64,000 nt of DNA from Ctenosaura bakeri (taxonomy: Eukaryota; Chordata; Lepidosauria; Squamata; Iguanidae), in assembly GCA_948474755.1 (NCBI GenBank), contig CAOLHI010001239.1:124001-188000 (forward strand), read 5' to 3'. The notes under the pieces were generated by a model. The model did no database searches. It saw nothing but the letters and a program-made list of their open reading frames with translations, and had not been told where the DNA came from. Each line of letters begins with the position of its first letter. Within the stretch, counting starts at the first letter, position 1. Positions 47,819-59,282 of this stretch are shown in pieces. The position numbers and the translations under genes were made by a program.

Positions 47819-47990
47819 AAATGCATGTAGCCATAGACTTTTTTTCCTTTGAGTAATATTAATGCATTCAAACTTACAGTAGTTTTTGTGCCTGAGCTGT
47901 ATAACTTGGTTTATCTGTGTCTGCATGTATGCATGCACACTAAGGCATCTATATTCTAAATGGCTTTTTAAAACTTCATCTTTTGTTGTC
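47819..47990 (+). repeat. Duplicated GABRG2 3'-UTR end and flank, part 2
   Basis: Continues the copy from 46035. 'aaatgcatgtagccatagac' corresponds to 33770-33789, and 'gtttttgtgc..gagctgtataact' to 33828-33849. 'tgcatgcacactaaggcatc' and 'tattctaaatggctttt' correspond to 33889-33930. The AATAAA at 33800 is replaced by a non-functional 'agtaatat'. Homology passes about 130 bp beyond the cleavage site of the original, so the copy arose from genomic DNA and not from mRNA. Confidence 0.75.
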
Positions 47991-48205
47991 AGAAAAGGAG
48001 TCCCCTCTTTCTCTTTCCACATCCTTCCCCAAATAGGTTTCATCTCTTTAATTGCTCCATTGGGAGCAGGTACAATATGTTCTCTACATACTGGCAATAG
48101 CTGCTATTGAGCTATTTGACTACTGGAAATGCCTGATGGTTTCTTGTTGACATAGAATTTGTAAATTATTTCATAAATGGGATGGAAGATGGAGAAGTTA
48201 CAATT

Positions 48206-48300
48206 TCTTCTTCTTCTTCTTCTTCTTCTTCTTCTTCTTCTTCTTCTTCTTCTTCTTCTTCTTCTCTCCTCCTCCTCCTCCTCCTCCTCCTCCTTCTTCT
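48206..48300 (+). repeat. (TTC)n followed by (CTC)n microsatellite
   Basis: About nineteen TTC units pass directly into about ten CTC units and back to TTC, giving a strictly pyrimidine strand of roughly 95 bases. Confidence 0.95.
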
Positions 48301-50272
48301 CCTCCCCCTCTTCTTAAAAATAATCTGAATATGGAGGAAGGCAGAACAAACATATTTGTGCTTTCCTGCTAGAAAGCCTAATAGGAAAGGGCTTGGATGA
48401 ACAAGCTTTGAATGGAATCACCCCTGCCCTGTTATTCACGCATGGAAAAAAATTGGCTTCTGCCCTTCAGTATTATTATTAAAGACATAATTGGAGACTA
48501 GTGGACTTTGGGTGGACTTTCCAAAACTATTAGGAAAAAAAGAAAAAGAGTGCCGCTCAAGGGTCAGACCCGAGATTCACCCTAACATAGAAATCAGAGT
48601 AAAATGAGAGACTTAACTATTGTACCTCTGTGTTCTGAAATGCTACTGTGAGGACTGCAAAGTCACCAGAAAGGGTTCATGCAAATATTTGTTCCCATTA
48701 TTCAGCTGTCTCTGCTGTTGCAAAGGGTTCATTTGCTGAATGTAATGCTATCTACCACATAGCCTCATTATCGCTTTGCAGCCTGGCCTTTGTTTCTGTA
48801 TCAATGGAGAACCTTTTCTTTCGGAGAGAAAAGACAACCACTTGATATCTCACATTCTTAAGAAATCAAATGACTGAGTACAGTTGAGGAAGAATGCCCT
48901 TTTTCATAGTGCCAGGATGATTTAAAGCAGCATGTGGGATACCCATGAATGAACTCGAGAAACAAACATGATCTTATTAAGAACAGAATGAAGAGTATGG
49001 AGAAATAATCTGGAAGCAAGAGCTTCAGTTACACAAAAATTTTGTACAAAGATGGCACAGCATGGCCCATGAAGTGAGATACACATACCAGAGCTTGCAA
49101 AAGTTGCTCCAACTCCTTCAATCACCCAGTCAGATCATCAGGGGATTGTGGAAGGTATAGCTCAAAATGGGACTTTTAAAGTAGCTTCACTTTTTTTCCA
49201 ATTGTTCAGATACAACAGCTCATGTACCCAGCTAGCCAAAATGCCTCTGCCTAATGTATCCTTTTGTTTGCTTGTTTTTATTCTTTGACCACAAATCAGG
49301 TTGATCATGAAATGTGAAGCAGTGACACAAGCAGATGAATCAAGTAGGTCTATAAACAGTCTGTAATTCTGCATTAAAATGGGAGGTCACCATTTAATAG
49401 GGCAGACTTTGGTCTATTGTTTAATGCATAATTGCATACCTGAAATCACTTCCAAAAGCCTTTTGCGATAGTGGGGGGATAAATGAAGATAAATTTAGCC
49501 TCTTTATTCAATTTCTCACACATATGGTTTCAGATTCTTCATCAGTTCTGCTAGTTCTGACAAGGATGGCCTTTCTAACTGATGGACATAATTAACTATA
49601 GCCTCCTTCCACCCGATTCTCATTTCTCTGTCAAAGGATAGCATGAAAACTTGCTATGAAGTCATGGAACAATGGAGTATAAGCAGAGCTTCATGCATTT
49701 GCATGATTGATTCTCATGAAGAGAGTCTCTCAGCGTGTTAGCAGTGCATCTTTTCTGGAAGCTACCCACAAAGAAAGTCTAGAGGTCAATGTAGTTTCCT
49801 TCTTAACAGTTGTATTATATCATGTCGCCTTCTCCCAACTCCCCAGTACTGTGACCTGTATAGCAGTTTCAGCACTTACTCCTGCTGCAATTCAGGGGGT
49901 TGGTAGATAATCACTCTCAGTGTTTGAGTGAAAATGCAATTGGGAACAGGAATGGATCACACCAGCCTATGCCATCTGTCAGACTCCAGGTATAGCCACA
50001 CTGCACAGTTATAGTAGTTTTGTCTGTCATGGTGTCATTATGTGGTATGTAGGATTTTCAATTAGATGTGGGTCTTCAAATTCTCTTCTAGAGAGCTCTA
50101 AGTGCTGTATTGCAGAGCAGGCAGAGCAAGGTGCAAGCAGAGAATTCTAAGCACTTCATTAAACTATAAATCCCAGGATTCCATAGAAAGGAGCTGAGGC
50201 AGATAAAATGGGATGAAAGTGCTATCATAGTACAGCTTATCTTCTAACACAAATCAATCAATCAACAACTAC

Positions 50273-50331
50273 TTCTTCTTCTTCTTCTTCTCTTCTTCTT
50301 CTTCTTCTTCTTCTTCTTCTTCTTCTTCTTC
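50273..50331 (+). repeat. (CTT)n microsatellite
   Basis: About nineteen CTT units with one single-base interruption. Confidence 0.95.
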
Positions 50332-52064
50332 AAAGGCTTATTACAAGAACATCAATTGGGAGTTCGCTCCCCACCCAACCTTTACAGGATTTCCAGAAAG
50401 AAAAGAGATCTCATCTTGCCAGACAACACAGATATGAGATTAGGAACCTGAATGTTCAGTTTCCAAGTCAAGGACAGATGCTGTGGAATTGGGTTGATTG
50501 CTGGCACCCTTCATTTTGAACATTAAACAGCCTACAGACATGTCTAGTGCTTAAAACTGGCTGAGTGTTCAGCTTCATGCTCCTTACAGTATCTTCAGTA
50601 ATCTTGATGTATAAAGATTTCCTTCCTTTGTTCACAGCTGAATCTTTCTGCCTTTCAGTTCAGCTTCACTCCTGCTCCTTTGCATATTTGTAAGTTATCA
50701 AATCTGCAAAACAGCGATTCCTAGAGTATACTGTGTTATTGGTAACGTTCACCAAAGTGTTTTTGGGAATTTTTTTAAAAAAATGTCTTGGGAGAATGAC
50801 TTCCTGGTGATACAGTCTAAAAACAAGGCAGAAACACCCCAAACCTATCTACAAATATTCATAATCTTCCCTTTGTGTCCCCCTTGCCACAGATTCTGAC
50901 AATCTGCCAGGTTAGATCTGAGAATGTGTCAAATGAAAGACAAATTAATGCTACTTGACTATTGGCATTCAGAGCGCAAAGAGAAATTGGTTCAGGTGCT
51001 GCCAGGTTGTCAGTTATTTCTTCACAAAGTACAGATGCAGAGCTAGAGGTAAGCATTTGGGAATTCAGCCTGTCTGTGTATCATCCTGTCAGAGTGTGTA
51101 ACTGTGTGGAAAAAGCCTTCTGGGGAAATGCCACAGCACTCCCATTGCTGGGAAAAAGCCAGGGCTGTCTGTTGCATACTTAATTAAGACTCTGACACGT
51201 TCCTTTTGGGATCTTCTACTGGGGATATTAAAAAAAAGCTTATTGGCACTAGAATATATCCCATATGACTTTCTCTTCATACCTTTGGGAGTCATGGATT
51301 TACTGGTTCAGGAATCTTCCATCAGAAATGCCTCAAAGCACTTCTTTCCTAACACCACACCCAAAGGTGCAAGTGTTACATAAACACTCCTTTCACTTCC
51401 TAGAAATGCACCCCAAATTTTGCCTGAAGAGAAACTTTCACATTTTCTTTTTAAATGTTGCTTGTGGTAATGTCTGGTTGAAATAGAGGAATATGTAGGA
51501 GAAATTAGAAAAAAAAATCCAGGTGTCAGCCTCATTTGCTGTCCCATGAAATTTCAGACTCATGTGAAGAAGAAAGACGCCAGTTTTGCTTTTCTGTTTG
51601 TAGTATCTGCGTAAGCCCAGCCATATCTCATTTTTTTTATGCATTGGGCCTATAGAAGTAAAAGGTGGCAAAGAGGAAACTGGTCTCGAAAGCTTCTCAA
51701 TTAGTGTTGAAACAGTGAGAAAGGGGTTGATGTATTTGGATCCAAGTTTTTCTGCGTTTGAGGAAATGTAGTCAAAACTGCAATGTAAGACAGCAATATC
51801 AGCAGACCCAAGATAATCTTGTCTGCAGAGGTGAAAAAAAAATATTATTAATATCATTTTAAAATTAAATTCACCCGAGCAGCCCAGTGAGAACTCAAAG
51901 ATACAGAGGGTGAATGACTGCGACCACAGTGGTAGCTGGTGGGTATACAGGAATGGGACATAGATGAGAATGCAGATGAAGGAACTGGGAGGTAGATCTA
52001 GAGTACGGGGGAAACTGCACAGTGAAGACACTTTGAGATGTGTCCAAGATTGGAAAGATGATCT

Positions 52065-52925
52065 GCCTGTTACCCTGATTTCTGGGGTCCCTTGGGGGAC
52101 ACCTCAATGTGCTCCAAATAATGGGGAATGGGAATTAGCCAGAGCACAAGCTGTAGCACTACGAGAGGCAGGGTAACTTAGCGAGATCTTGCACCCAATG
52201 TTTATGGGGTCAGACCAAGTTTAAAATCAAGCAAAATGAAATTATAATTGTTTTCTTTATTTAAAAGACAATCACTGAGCACTTACGTACTCACTCACAC
52301 AGACCTAAGAAAATAAAGGGAGGAAATGTGATAGGGGATTTCAAGAAGGATTTTCAGGGGAAATACTACACCTGATCCTGTAGCCCGGGTAGCCAGAAGA
52401 AATGTGGCAAGTATGGAGTGGAGAGTCTCAGCACGTGGAAGCTGAGGGGAAGACTCGTCAAACAGAGCAGCAGCAAGGTGGGGTGACAACTGTGAGCGAT
52501 CCAAGGAAGCACTCAAAATCAGGGGTTCTTATAGGGAGAAATGTGCTTGTAGGGTAGTCCGTTCCTGGGGAAAACAATGGGTTTTGGGTTGGAGACAAAG
52601 CCTCCGAAAGGTCACCACTTAAGATTATTGGATTTTGACGGAGTTGTCAATAGCGCAGACAGTATGCAAATAGGGAGTGCTTGACAGTTGGGTAGTCAGA
52701 AGCGCTAACCTCGTCAAGTTGACGGTTCGGGGCACAGAATCTTTTGTATGCTTGATGCATATTTAATTTAGTTTTAAAGTGTACTTGCCTGGAGGTCTCC
52801 TGAAGCTGCGTGCTGGAAAATTACTGGCCTGCCTGGGATTTTTCTTGTATTTTTCAGCTGTTCGGCCGTGTCCGTGTGCGTGCTTATCCGGGGGCCTCAC
52901 AAGCACGTGGAGAGGAACAGTTTGG
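52065..52925 (-). mobile_element. Endogenous retrovirus LTR with leader remnant, minus strand
   Basis: Read on the minus strand: a U3-like start near 52925 (ctccacgtgcttg), a TATAAG box near 52530, an AATAAA signal near 52257, then a U5-like part with 'gcaagatctcgctaag' and 'ttaccctgcctctcgt'. A primer-site-like TTATTTGGAGC and 'gggacccc' lie near 52085-52130. The U5 and leader match the plus-strand copy at 42490-43305, while U3 has diverged strongly except at its outer end. No retroviral genes remain. Confidence 0.6.
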
Positions 52926-53849
52926 AATGGCCAATCTTTTTATATCAGATTATATTTAATAAGCCCTGGGCTCGGACTATAGACCACAGTAACATGCCCC
53001 TAGAGATCTTTGGAAAACTGAAATAAGTTAATTGTACAAGAATATCCACTCACCCACTTCTGAAAGAAAGACTGGGGAGACAAATGGAGACAGGGAGAAA
53101 AAAAAACAAGAAGAGTTTTGCTGGGAGAAATAGTGTCCTGAGGAATTAGTATGCTGTCAGATAGCTGGATGGCAGAAATGGGAAGGAGAGTCTGGAACAC
53201 TGAAAAGAAGCATCCACGCACTGCAACATTTTGTTGTAGGGTCTACTTGGTCCCTCTATTTTCAATCTTCAAGCTACAAGAGCTGTTGATTTTATATGTA
53301 GCCAAAATGGCACTACTGTCACCTTGAGAAACTGCATAGTTTATACTCTGCGAAAGTTTTTAAAAAATCTTTAAGGAAAAATATCATAAGTGAAGGAGGC
53401 CTCTAGGGGCAAAACCAGCATAACGAAGTTTAAAAAAAAAAAAAAGTAAACCAGGTGGGGTAGGGGAAAGAATAGAACAACATTTTGCTATTTTTGGCTG
53501 ATTGATTGGACTAGTGAATGGGAGCATCCTACACTGACTGTTGCAGTCCCTGTTAATGAAGGGTAGGATGGCTATACAGAAAAAAATTAGCAACACCAAC
53601 AAGCTGAGGATAAAATATTTGTCATACTAGAGTCTTCTTCTCAAAATTCATGAGTCCACAGATTTTCAGAGTTTGGAAAAGTTATTTTTGGACTGCACCT
53701 CCAAGAAAAGTTACGGCTCTGTGGAACCCCCAATATTGATATGGTTTAATTGGTAATATTATTTAATTGGCACTACATTAATTAGCATTGGTATAAAATG
53801 GAAACCTGAAGTGACTGGAAGATCAAGCTGGAAAGAGGAAAATTAGTGC

Positions 53850-54625
53850 CTGTAAATGTGACATGGCAAGGCAGGTCAGTCACAACCCCTCCTAGGTAAA
53901 AACAAAGTCATTGTCAGGCAGATGACAAAGCAACTCTAGAGACAATATGCTTATGCTAAAAGCTAGACATCTTGAAGCAGAAAAGGGAAATTTCCACCAA
54001 ACTATGATTGTTTTAACCCTGATCCCTCACACCTGGATGCTTCCCTGCTTTGTCTTCCCAACCTCTCCACAATACAGAGCTATTATGACAGCCATTAACC
54101 CTTTTTCACCTGAACACTAAGACCATTAATTCTGTCCAAACTTCATTGCTTATGCTTTATCTCCCATTGTCTGCTTGGCTTGGAGAACAATTCACACCCA
54201 TACCCATAGGGCAGATTTTGGGTATAAAAACCCTCAATTTCAAGCAGTCTCTTGCAGTCTCTCACCTTGCTGAAAGCCAAGCTGTTTGTTTGATTCCCAA
54301 ATGAGAACTATCCTTAGGTGCCCACCTAAGCCACATTGCAGATTTCTTTCCAAACCAGTAATTATCAGCTGAACCCTAAAAGTTGTCTATCCACACTTTT
54401 CTCCCTCTATCTTTGGTTAATCCTTGTGTGCTTTTGTGACTGTTCAGATCTCTTTTTGTCAATAAAACACATTTTTAGTTCACATTTCAAACTCTCTGGC
54501 TGGTTCTTTCCTGCATGATCCCCTAAACATGGGTGGAAAGACATTGTTAAGTTACCCCGCTCTCACAGGCCTCCTAATTTTGAGCTAATTAATTCCCCAT
54601 TGTCATGTGGAGGTACTGGCATTGT
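53850..54625 (+). mobile_element. LTR of a second retroelement family, plus strand
   Basis: A TATA box (GGTATAAAAACC, 54223) and an AATAAA signal (54461-54466) are spaced about 240 bp apart. A U5-like stretch follows, and then TGGAGGTACTGG near 54607, which loosely resembles a tRNA-Gln-type primer-binding site. Upstream, 53860-54215 would be U3. It has no similarity to the other two LTRs. The 5' border is uncertain and no coding region follows. Confidence 0.45.
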
Positions 54626-56875
54626 GGGTGGACTTCTGAGTCACCCATATTTTAGGGTAACAGAATCCCTTTCCTGGCATAGCCACATAGTAGTAGAAGA
54701 GGAATATCACAAGCTACATGTGATGGATTATGTTGTCTTAGGCTATCCCCTCATGCTCTGTTGTGAGTATTGTGGCAACAATGAAGTTCATGGGAGAAGA
54801 GTGTGTTTTGTTCCATAACCCAGTAGTTTGTAACATTCAGGTGTGTTTTTTTTTTTTAAAGTAGCTAAAATAAATATTTATTTATGTTTGGGAAATGGAA
54901 AATATAGAATTACATTTAAACACTATAATTGCAATGGTAAAACTTATTTTTGGACAAAGCAGAACTATGATGGTAACTAATTACTTTTAAAGTAATTTCA
55001 CAATCTGAAGATTTGTCGTTCTTCTGGAGGGGGTGAGAAGGCAAAAGCTTGGAAGTTATTTTGGAATCTAAACTGTAAACCTACAGATATTTCTGGACTG
55101 CCACTTTTCTCACCAGTTCCACTAATAAGGCTGGCTAGGGTTGATGGGAAATGCAGTCCAACAGCCTCAGGGTGATTGTACATTCTCCATCCTGATATAT
55201 TCTGGCAGTCTGAACTCACTATGAAATTTCTTTCTGGCAACATTGTTTTAACCAGCATTGAGATAAGGATCCATTTGTGATGCAAATTCTTTTCTACAAG
55301 AAAATGAACCATCCTGTATTATTTTCTTGAGAAATCTACTGTTATCAGCAGTGATAAGGTATCACCAGCCTTCTTCAATATATTACAAGAGGTTTTCATT
55401 GAATCTACACTTCTGCTAACCTTGTCTCAAAGCCACAAGAGAAAGGCAACAGCCATATTTTTGCTTAAAGAATTTTCCTCCCTCCTTTGCACAAACTTTC
55501 AAATGTGCCCTTTCCAGCCAGGTGTATAAGAGTACCAGATATTATGTTCCATGTAATTTATTCATGCTCATTCAGGCATTCCATGGCGTGTGCTTTGTTC
55601 TTTCATTCAGATGCAAGTTGTGTTCTTTTCAGGATCAGAAAGCATTTCTATCTGTGTTTATGTGTGTGCTATACAGCCCAAACTGGATGACAAATGAAGA
55701 CCCACTGGCAAATCCTAGCCCTTTATTAATGTTTGTGAAAAGACTATTTTTCTGAACAGCAAGCTGTAAAATGAAAATGTATTCAGTGCAGGAGCCCACC
55801 TGGCAGGTCAAGGCCTGTTGGCTTCCTATTTCATACCTAACTCATACTCAGTGTGACTAGATTATGTAAATAGGGTAGTCTCATTTGCAACTGGACCAAA
55901 ACTCAGGTTTATTTAGTCAACAACTGTGAGCCTTGACAAAATTGTGAGCGTAACATTTCTTGGTTTTTTTAACCATCTTTGGAAATGGTTTTGCATTCTA
56001 GTAAATCCATGGCTGCAGTCATATATACACCTGGGAGAAAGTCCCAAACAACTCCATGAGGCTGCCCTCTTAGGAAACCTGCTTAGGACTGTGCTGTATA
56101 GCAGCTAGTGATGGAAAAGCAATATTTTGCAAATCACACTCTATCTTTTTGTATTCAGGCCTAAGAGCTGTCCCTGATCTAGTCTCTTACTGCACTATGC
56201 CATGATCCCATGTTTTCCAGTTGTGATCTCAGCAATGCCATTGCTAGGATGGGATCAGGACCTGAAGGCTCCCCACCACACCAATCAGTTGACAGTGGAT
56301 AGACAGTGTTAGGGACATGCTCCTTCCTTCTTCAGTACAGCCCACCCCTTCCTGTGTTCTATTGTGGAAGGAAGTAGTTGATAGCACTTCAGCCCTTCCT
56401 GCACCCCACAGCCAATGGGACTGTTGCAAGAAAGGGGGTCATTACTGGATTTTTTTCTGGTAATGGTATACCACATGATCGCAATGGATGGGGATGCTAC
56501 AGCAGCAGCACCTCAATGACATCTTGTGATGGCACACATTGTGGACCAGTAGCAACACATTTCCATTCTGGGATGGTGATGTCATGTGATAAGGGCCTTA
56601 ATTTTTCTCATCATACCTCCAACATTTTGCAGATGAAAACTAGAACATGTGTGACCAAGCAATACTGGAGTGTAGACCAGGTGGCAAAAGTTACTAATGA
56701 GAAAGAAAAACAGGCTAGGAGAGATTGCAGCAGCTAGCTTATGCCTGAGTCTACAGGGAAAGTCAAGACTCCATTTTCTCCTATCCTTCCCAGCACTGAA
56801 TTAATTGATGGCAAACTATTTTTGCACATTGAATTCAGTCTGCAGAAATTGAAGTAAGCTTAGGAGAAACTCCAA
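54626..56875. other. Intergenic, unassigned
   Basis: No gene seen. 55110-55190 carries the 'gatgggaaatgcagtccaac' repeat. 56140-56600 is GC-richer and ends gatgtcatgtgataagggcc-tta, so it may be a further Harbinger-type element, but I could not find a matching left end. The rest is featureless. Confidence 0.45.
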
Positions 56876-56879
56876 CTCT

Positions 56880-59282
56880 TAAAACAACAAAATAAATATG
56901 ATTTAATAGGCATCACTGAAACCTGGTGGGATGAATCTCATGATTGGAATGTAGGAATGGGGGGGGGTATAACCTGTTTTGCAGAAATAGACCAAACAAG
57001 AAAGGAGGAGGAGTAGCCTTATATGTCAAGGATGTTTTCACCTGTGAAGAGATCCATGACTTAAATCTGGGAAGCCAAGTCGAGAGCATCTGGGTAAGAA
57101 TTAAGGGAGTGAGAAACAATAGGGATGTGATTGTGGGGATTTGCTACAGACCTCCAGGGCAGCCTGAGGACTTGGATTAGGCCTTCCTGGAGCAGATGAC
57201 CACACATTCAAAAAGGAGAGATGCAGTGTTAATGGGAGATTTCAATTATCCTGATATTTGTTGGCAGTCAAACTCTGCCAAGACCATAAGGTCCGACAGG
57301 TTCCTTGCTTGCCTTGCAGACAATTTCATGGTCCAGAAGGTGGAAGAGGCAACAAGGGGATTGGCTATTTTAGATCTGATCCTGACCAACTGGGATGACC
57401 TTGTTGATGAGGTGGAGGTGGTGGGATCCTTAGGGGGTAGTGACCATGCTCTTTTGGAGTTTGTCATTTCGTGGGAAGGAGAAGCCAAGTGTAGCCAGAC
57501 ACGCTTCCTAAACTTTAAGAAAGCTGATTTCTCTAAACATAGGGAGTTACTTGCTGAAATCACATGGTCAAGAATACTGAAAGAGAAAGGAGTTCCTGAT
57601 GGATGGGAGTTTCTTAAAAGTGAGATACTGAAGGCAAAATTGAGAACTGTGCCAATAAGGAGGAAAAATGGAAGGTGTCTAAAGAAACCAGAATGGTTGA
57701 CTAAAGAACTCTCAGCTGAGCTAAGTGTGAACAGAAACATGTACAGGAAATGGAAGAATGGTGAAACCACCAAAGAGGAATTCAAGCAAATAGCCAGGAG
57801 ATCTAGGGAGAAGGTCAGAAAAGCTAAAGTGCAGAATGAACTCAGGCTTCCCAGAGGCATCAAAAACAATAAAAAGAGCTTGTTTAGATATGTCTGCAGC
57901 AAAAGGAAAAACAAGGAAATGATAGGATCACTGCATGGAGAAGATGGCCAATAATTAATGGAGGGAAGAGAGAAGGTAGAACTACTCAACACCTTCTTTT
58001 TCTCCCAAAAGGATAGAAGTACTCAACGTGGGGAATGGGGAGAAGGTGAGGAAAGGGAGGAAACACAGCACAGAATAAGTAGAGAAGTAATACAGGAATA
58101 TTTGGCTGAACTAGATGAATTCAAGTCTCCAGGGTCACATTAATTGCATCCAAGGATATTAAAAGAACTGGCAGAAGTCATTTCTGAACCATTCGCAATA
58201 TTCGTTGAGAACTCTTTGAGAAAAGGAGAAGTCCCAGCAGACTGGAGGAGGGCAAATGTCATCCCCATCTTCAAGAAGGGGAAAAAAGAGGAACCAAATC
58301 ATTATCGCCCGGTCAGCCTGACATCAATACCAGGAAAGAGCCTAGAGCAGATCATTAAACATTCAGTTTATAATTACTTAGAAAGCAATGCTGTAATCAC
58401 TAAAAGTCAACATGGATTTCTCAGAAATAAGTCATGCAGACTAATCTTATCTCTTTTTATGATAGGGTTACAAGCTTGATAGATGAAGAGAATTCTGTAG
58501 ATGTAGCATAGCTTGACTTCAGTAAGGCCTTTGACAAAGTTCCCCATGACATTCTTGCAAAGAAGCTAGTAAAACGTGGGCTAGACAGGGCTGCTGTTAG
58601 GTGGATTGGTAATTGGTTGACTGACTGAACCCAAAGGGCACTCACCAATGGCTGTTTTTCATTCTGGAGAGAAGTGACTAGTGGGGTTCCGCAGGGTTCT
58701 GTCCTGGGCCCAGTGCTATTCAATATCTTCATCAATGACTTGGATGAAGGAGTAGAGGGCATGCTGATCAAATTTGCCAGTGACACCAAATTGGGAGGGG
58801 TTGCTAATACCCCAGAGGACAGGATCAAATTCCAAAATGACAGATTGGAGAGCTGGGCCAAAGCTAACAAAATGAATTTCAACAGAGAGAAATGTAAGGT
58901 GCTACACTTAGGTAGAAAAAATGGAATGCACAAATATAGGATGGGGGATGTGTAGTTGGATAGCAGTACGTGTGAAAGAGATCTAGAAGTCTTGATAGAT
59001 CACAAGCTGAACATGAGTTAGCAATATGACGAGGCAGCCAAGAAAGCCAATGTGATCCTTGGTTGCATCAATAGGAGTATGGTGTCTAGATCAAGGGAGG
59101 TAATGGTACCACTCTGTTCTGCATCTGTTAGGCCTTATTTGGAATACTGTGTCCAGTTCTGGGCACCTCAATTCAAGAAAGATATCTACAAGCTGGAATG
59201 TGTCCAGAGGAGAGCAACCAAAATGGTGAAGATTCTGGAAGCCATGTCCTATGAGGAACGTCTTAGGAGCTGGGTATGTTTA
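56880..59282 (+). mobile_element. CR1 LINE, endonuclease and reverse transcriptase, inactive
   Basis: The longest LINE copy here. The apurinic-endonuclease domain starts at about 56900 (IGITETWWDESHDW), continues through KKGGGVALYVKDVF, ICYRPPG, MGDFNYPDICW and the catalytic-type GGSDHALLEF (about 57435-57465). A linker and the reverse transcriptase follow ([48 protein letters not shown]), then the end block [16 protein letters not shown]. The catalytic FADD is changed to FASD (about 58780). Stops occur at 57178, 57952, 58141 and 58620, with frameshifts. It is interrupted at about 59283 by an opposite-strand CR1 and resumes at about 60553. Confidence 0.9.

Larger units (their letters stand above)
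47995..51890. other. Intergenic, mostly unassigned
   Basis: No gene seen. Contains the TTC/CTC array at 48206-48300, a decayed MITE relative at about 49985-50240 and a CTT array at 50273-50331. A minus-strand open frame of 197 residues (52031-51438) has no domain I recognise, and its codon content looks like ordinary AT-rich sequence. The rest is featureless. Confidence 0.5.

Noticed and set aside
48206..50331. CRISPR-like repeat array
   Set aside because: These are simple trinucleotide microsatellites with no spacers, in a vertebrate genome.
51438..52031. 197-residue minus-strand frame, considered as a gag-like gene next to the minus-strand LTR
   Set aside because: No zinc-knuckle or major-homology-type motif, no similarity I recognise, and composition like surrounding AT-rich DNA.
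56140..56600. Further Harbinger-like element (right end gataagggcc-tta)
   Set aside because: No matching inverted left end or target duplication found, and the internal shared module is absent.
57246..57992. 248-residue frame on the minus strand
   Set aside because: It is the antisense of CR1 coding sequence whose sense translation gives clear endonuclease motifs.
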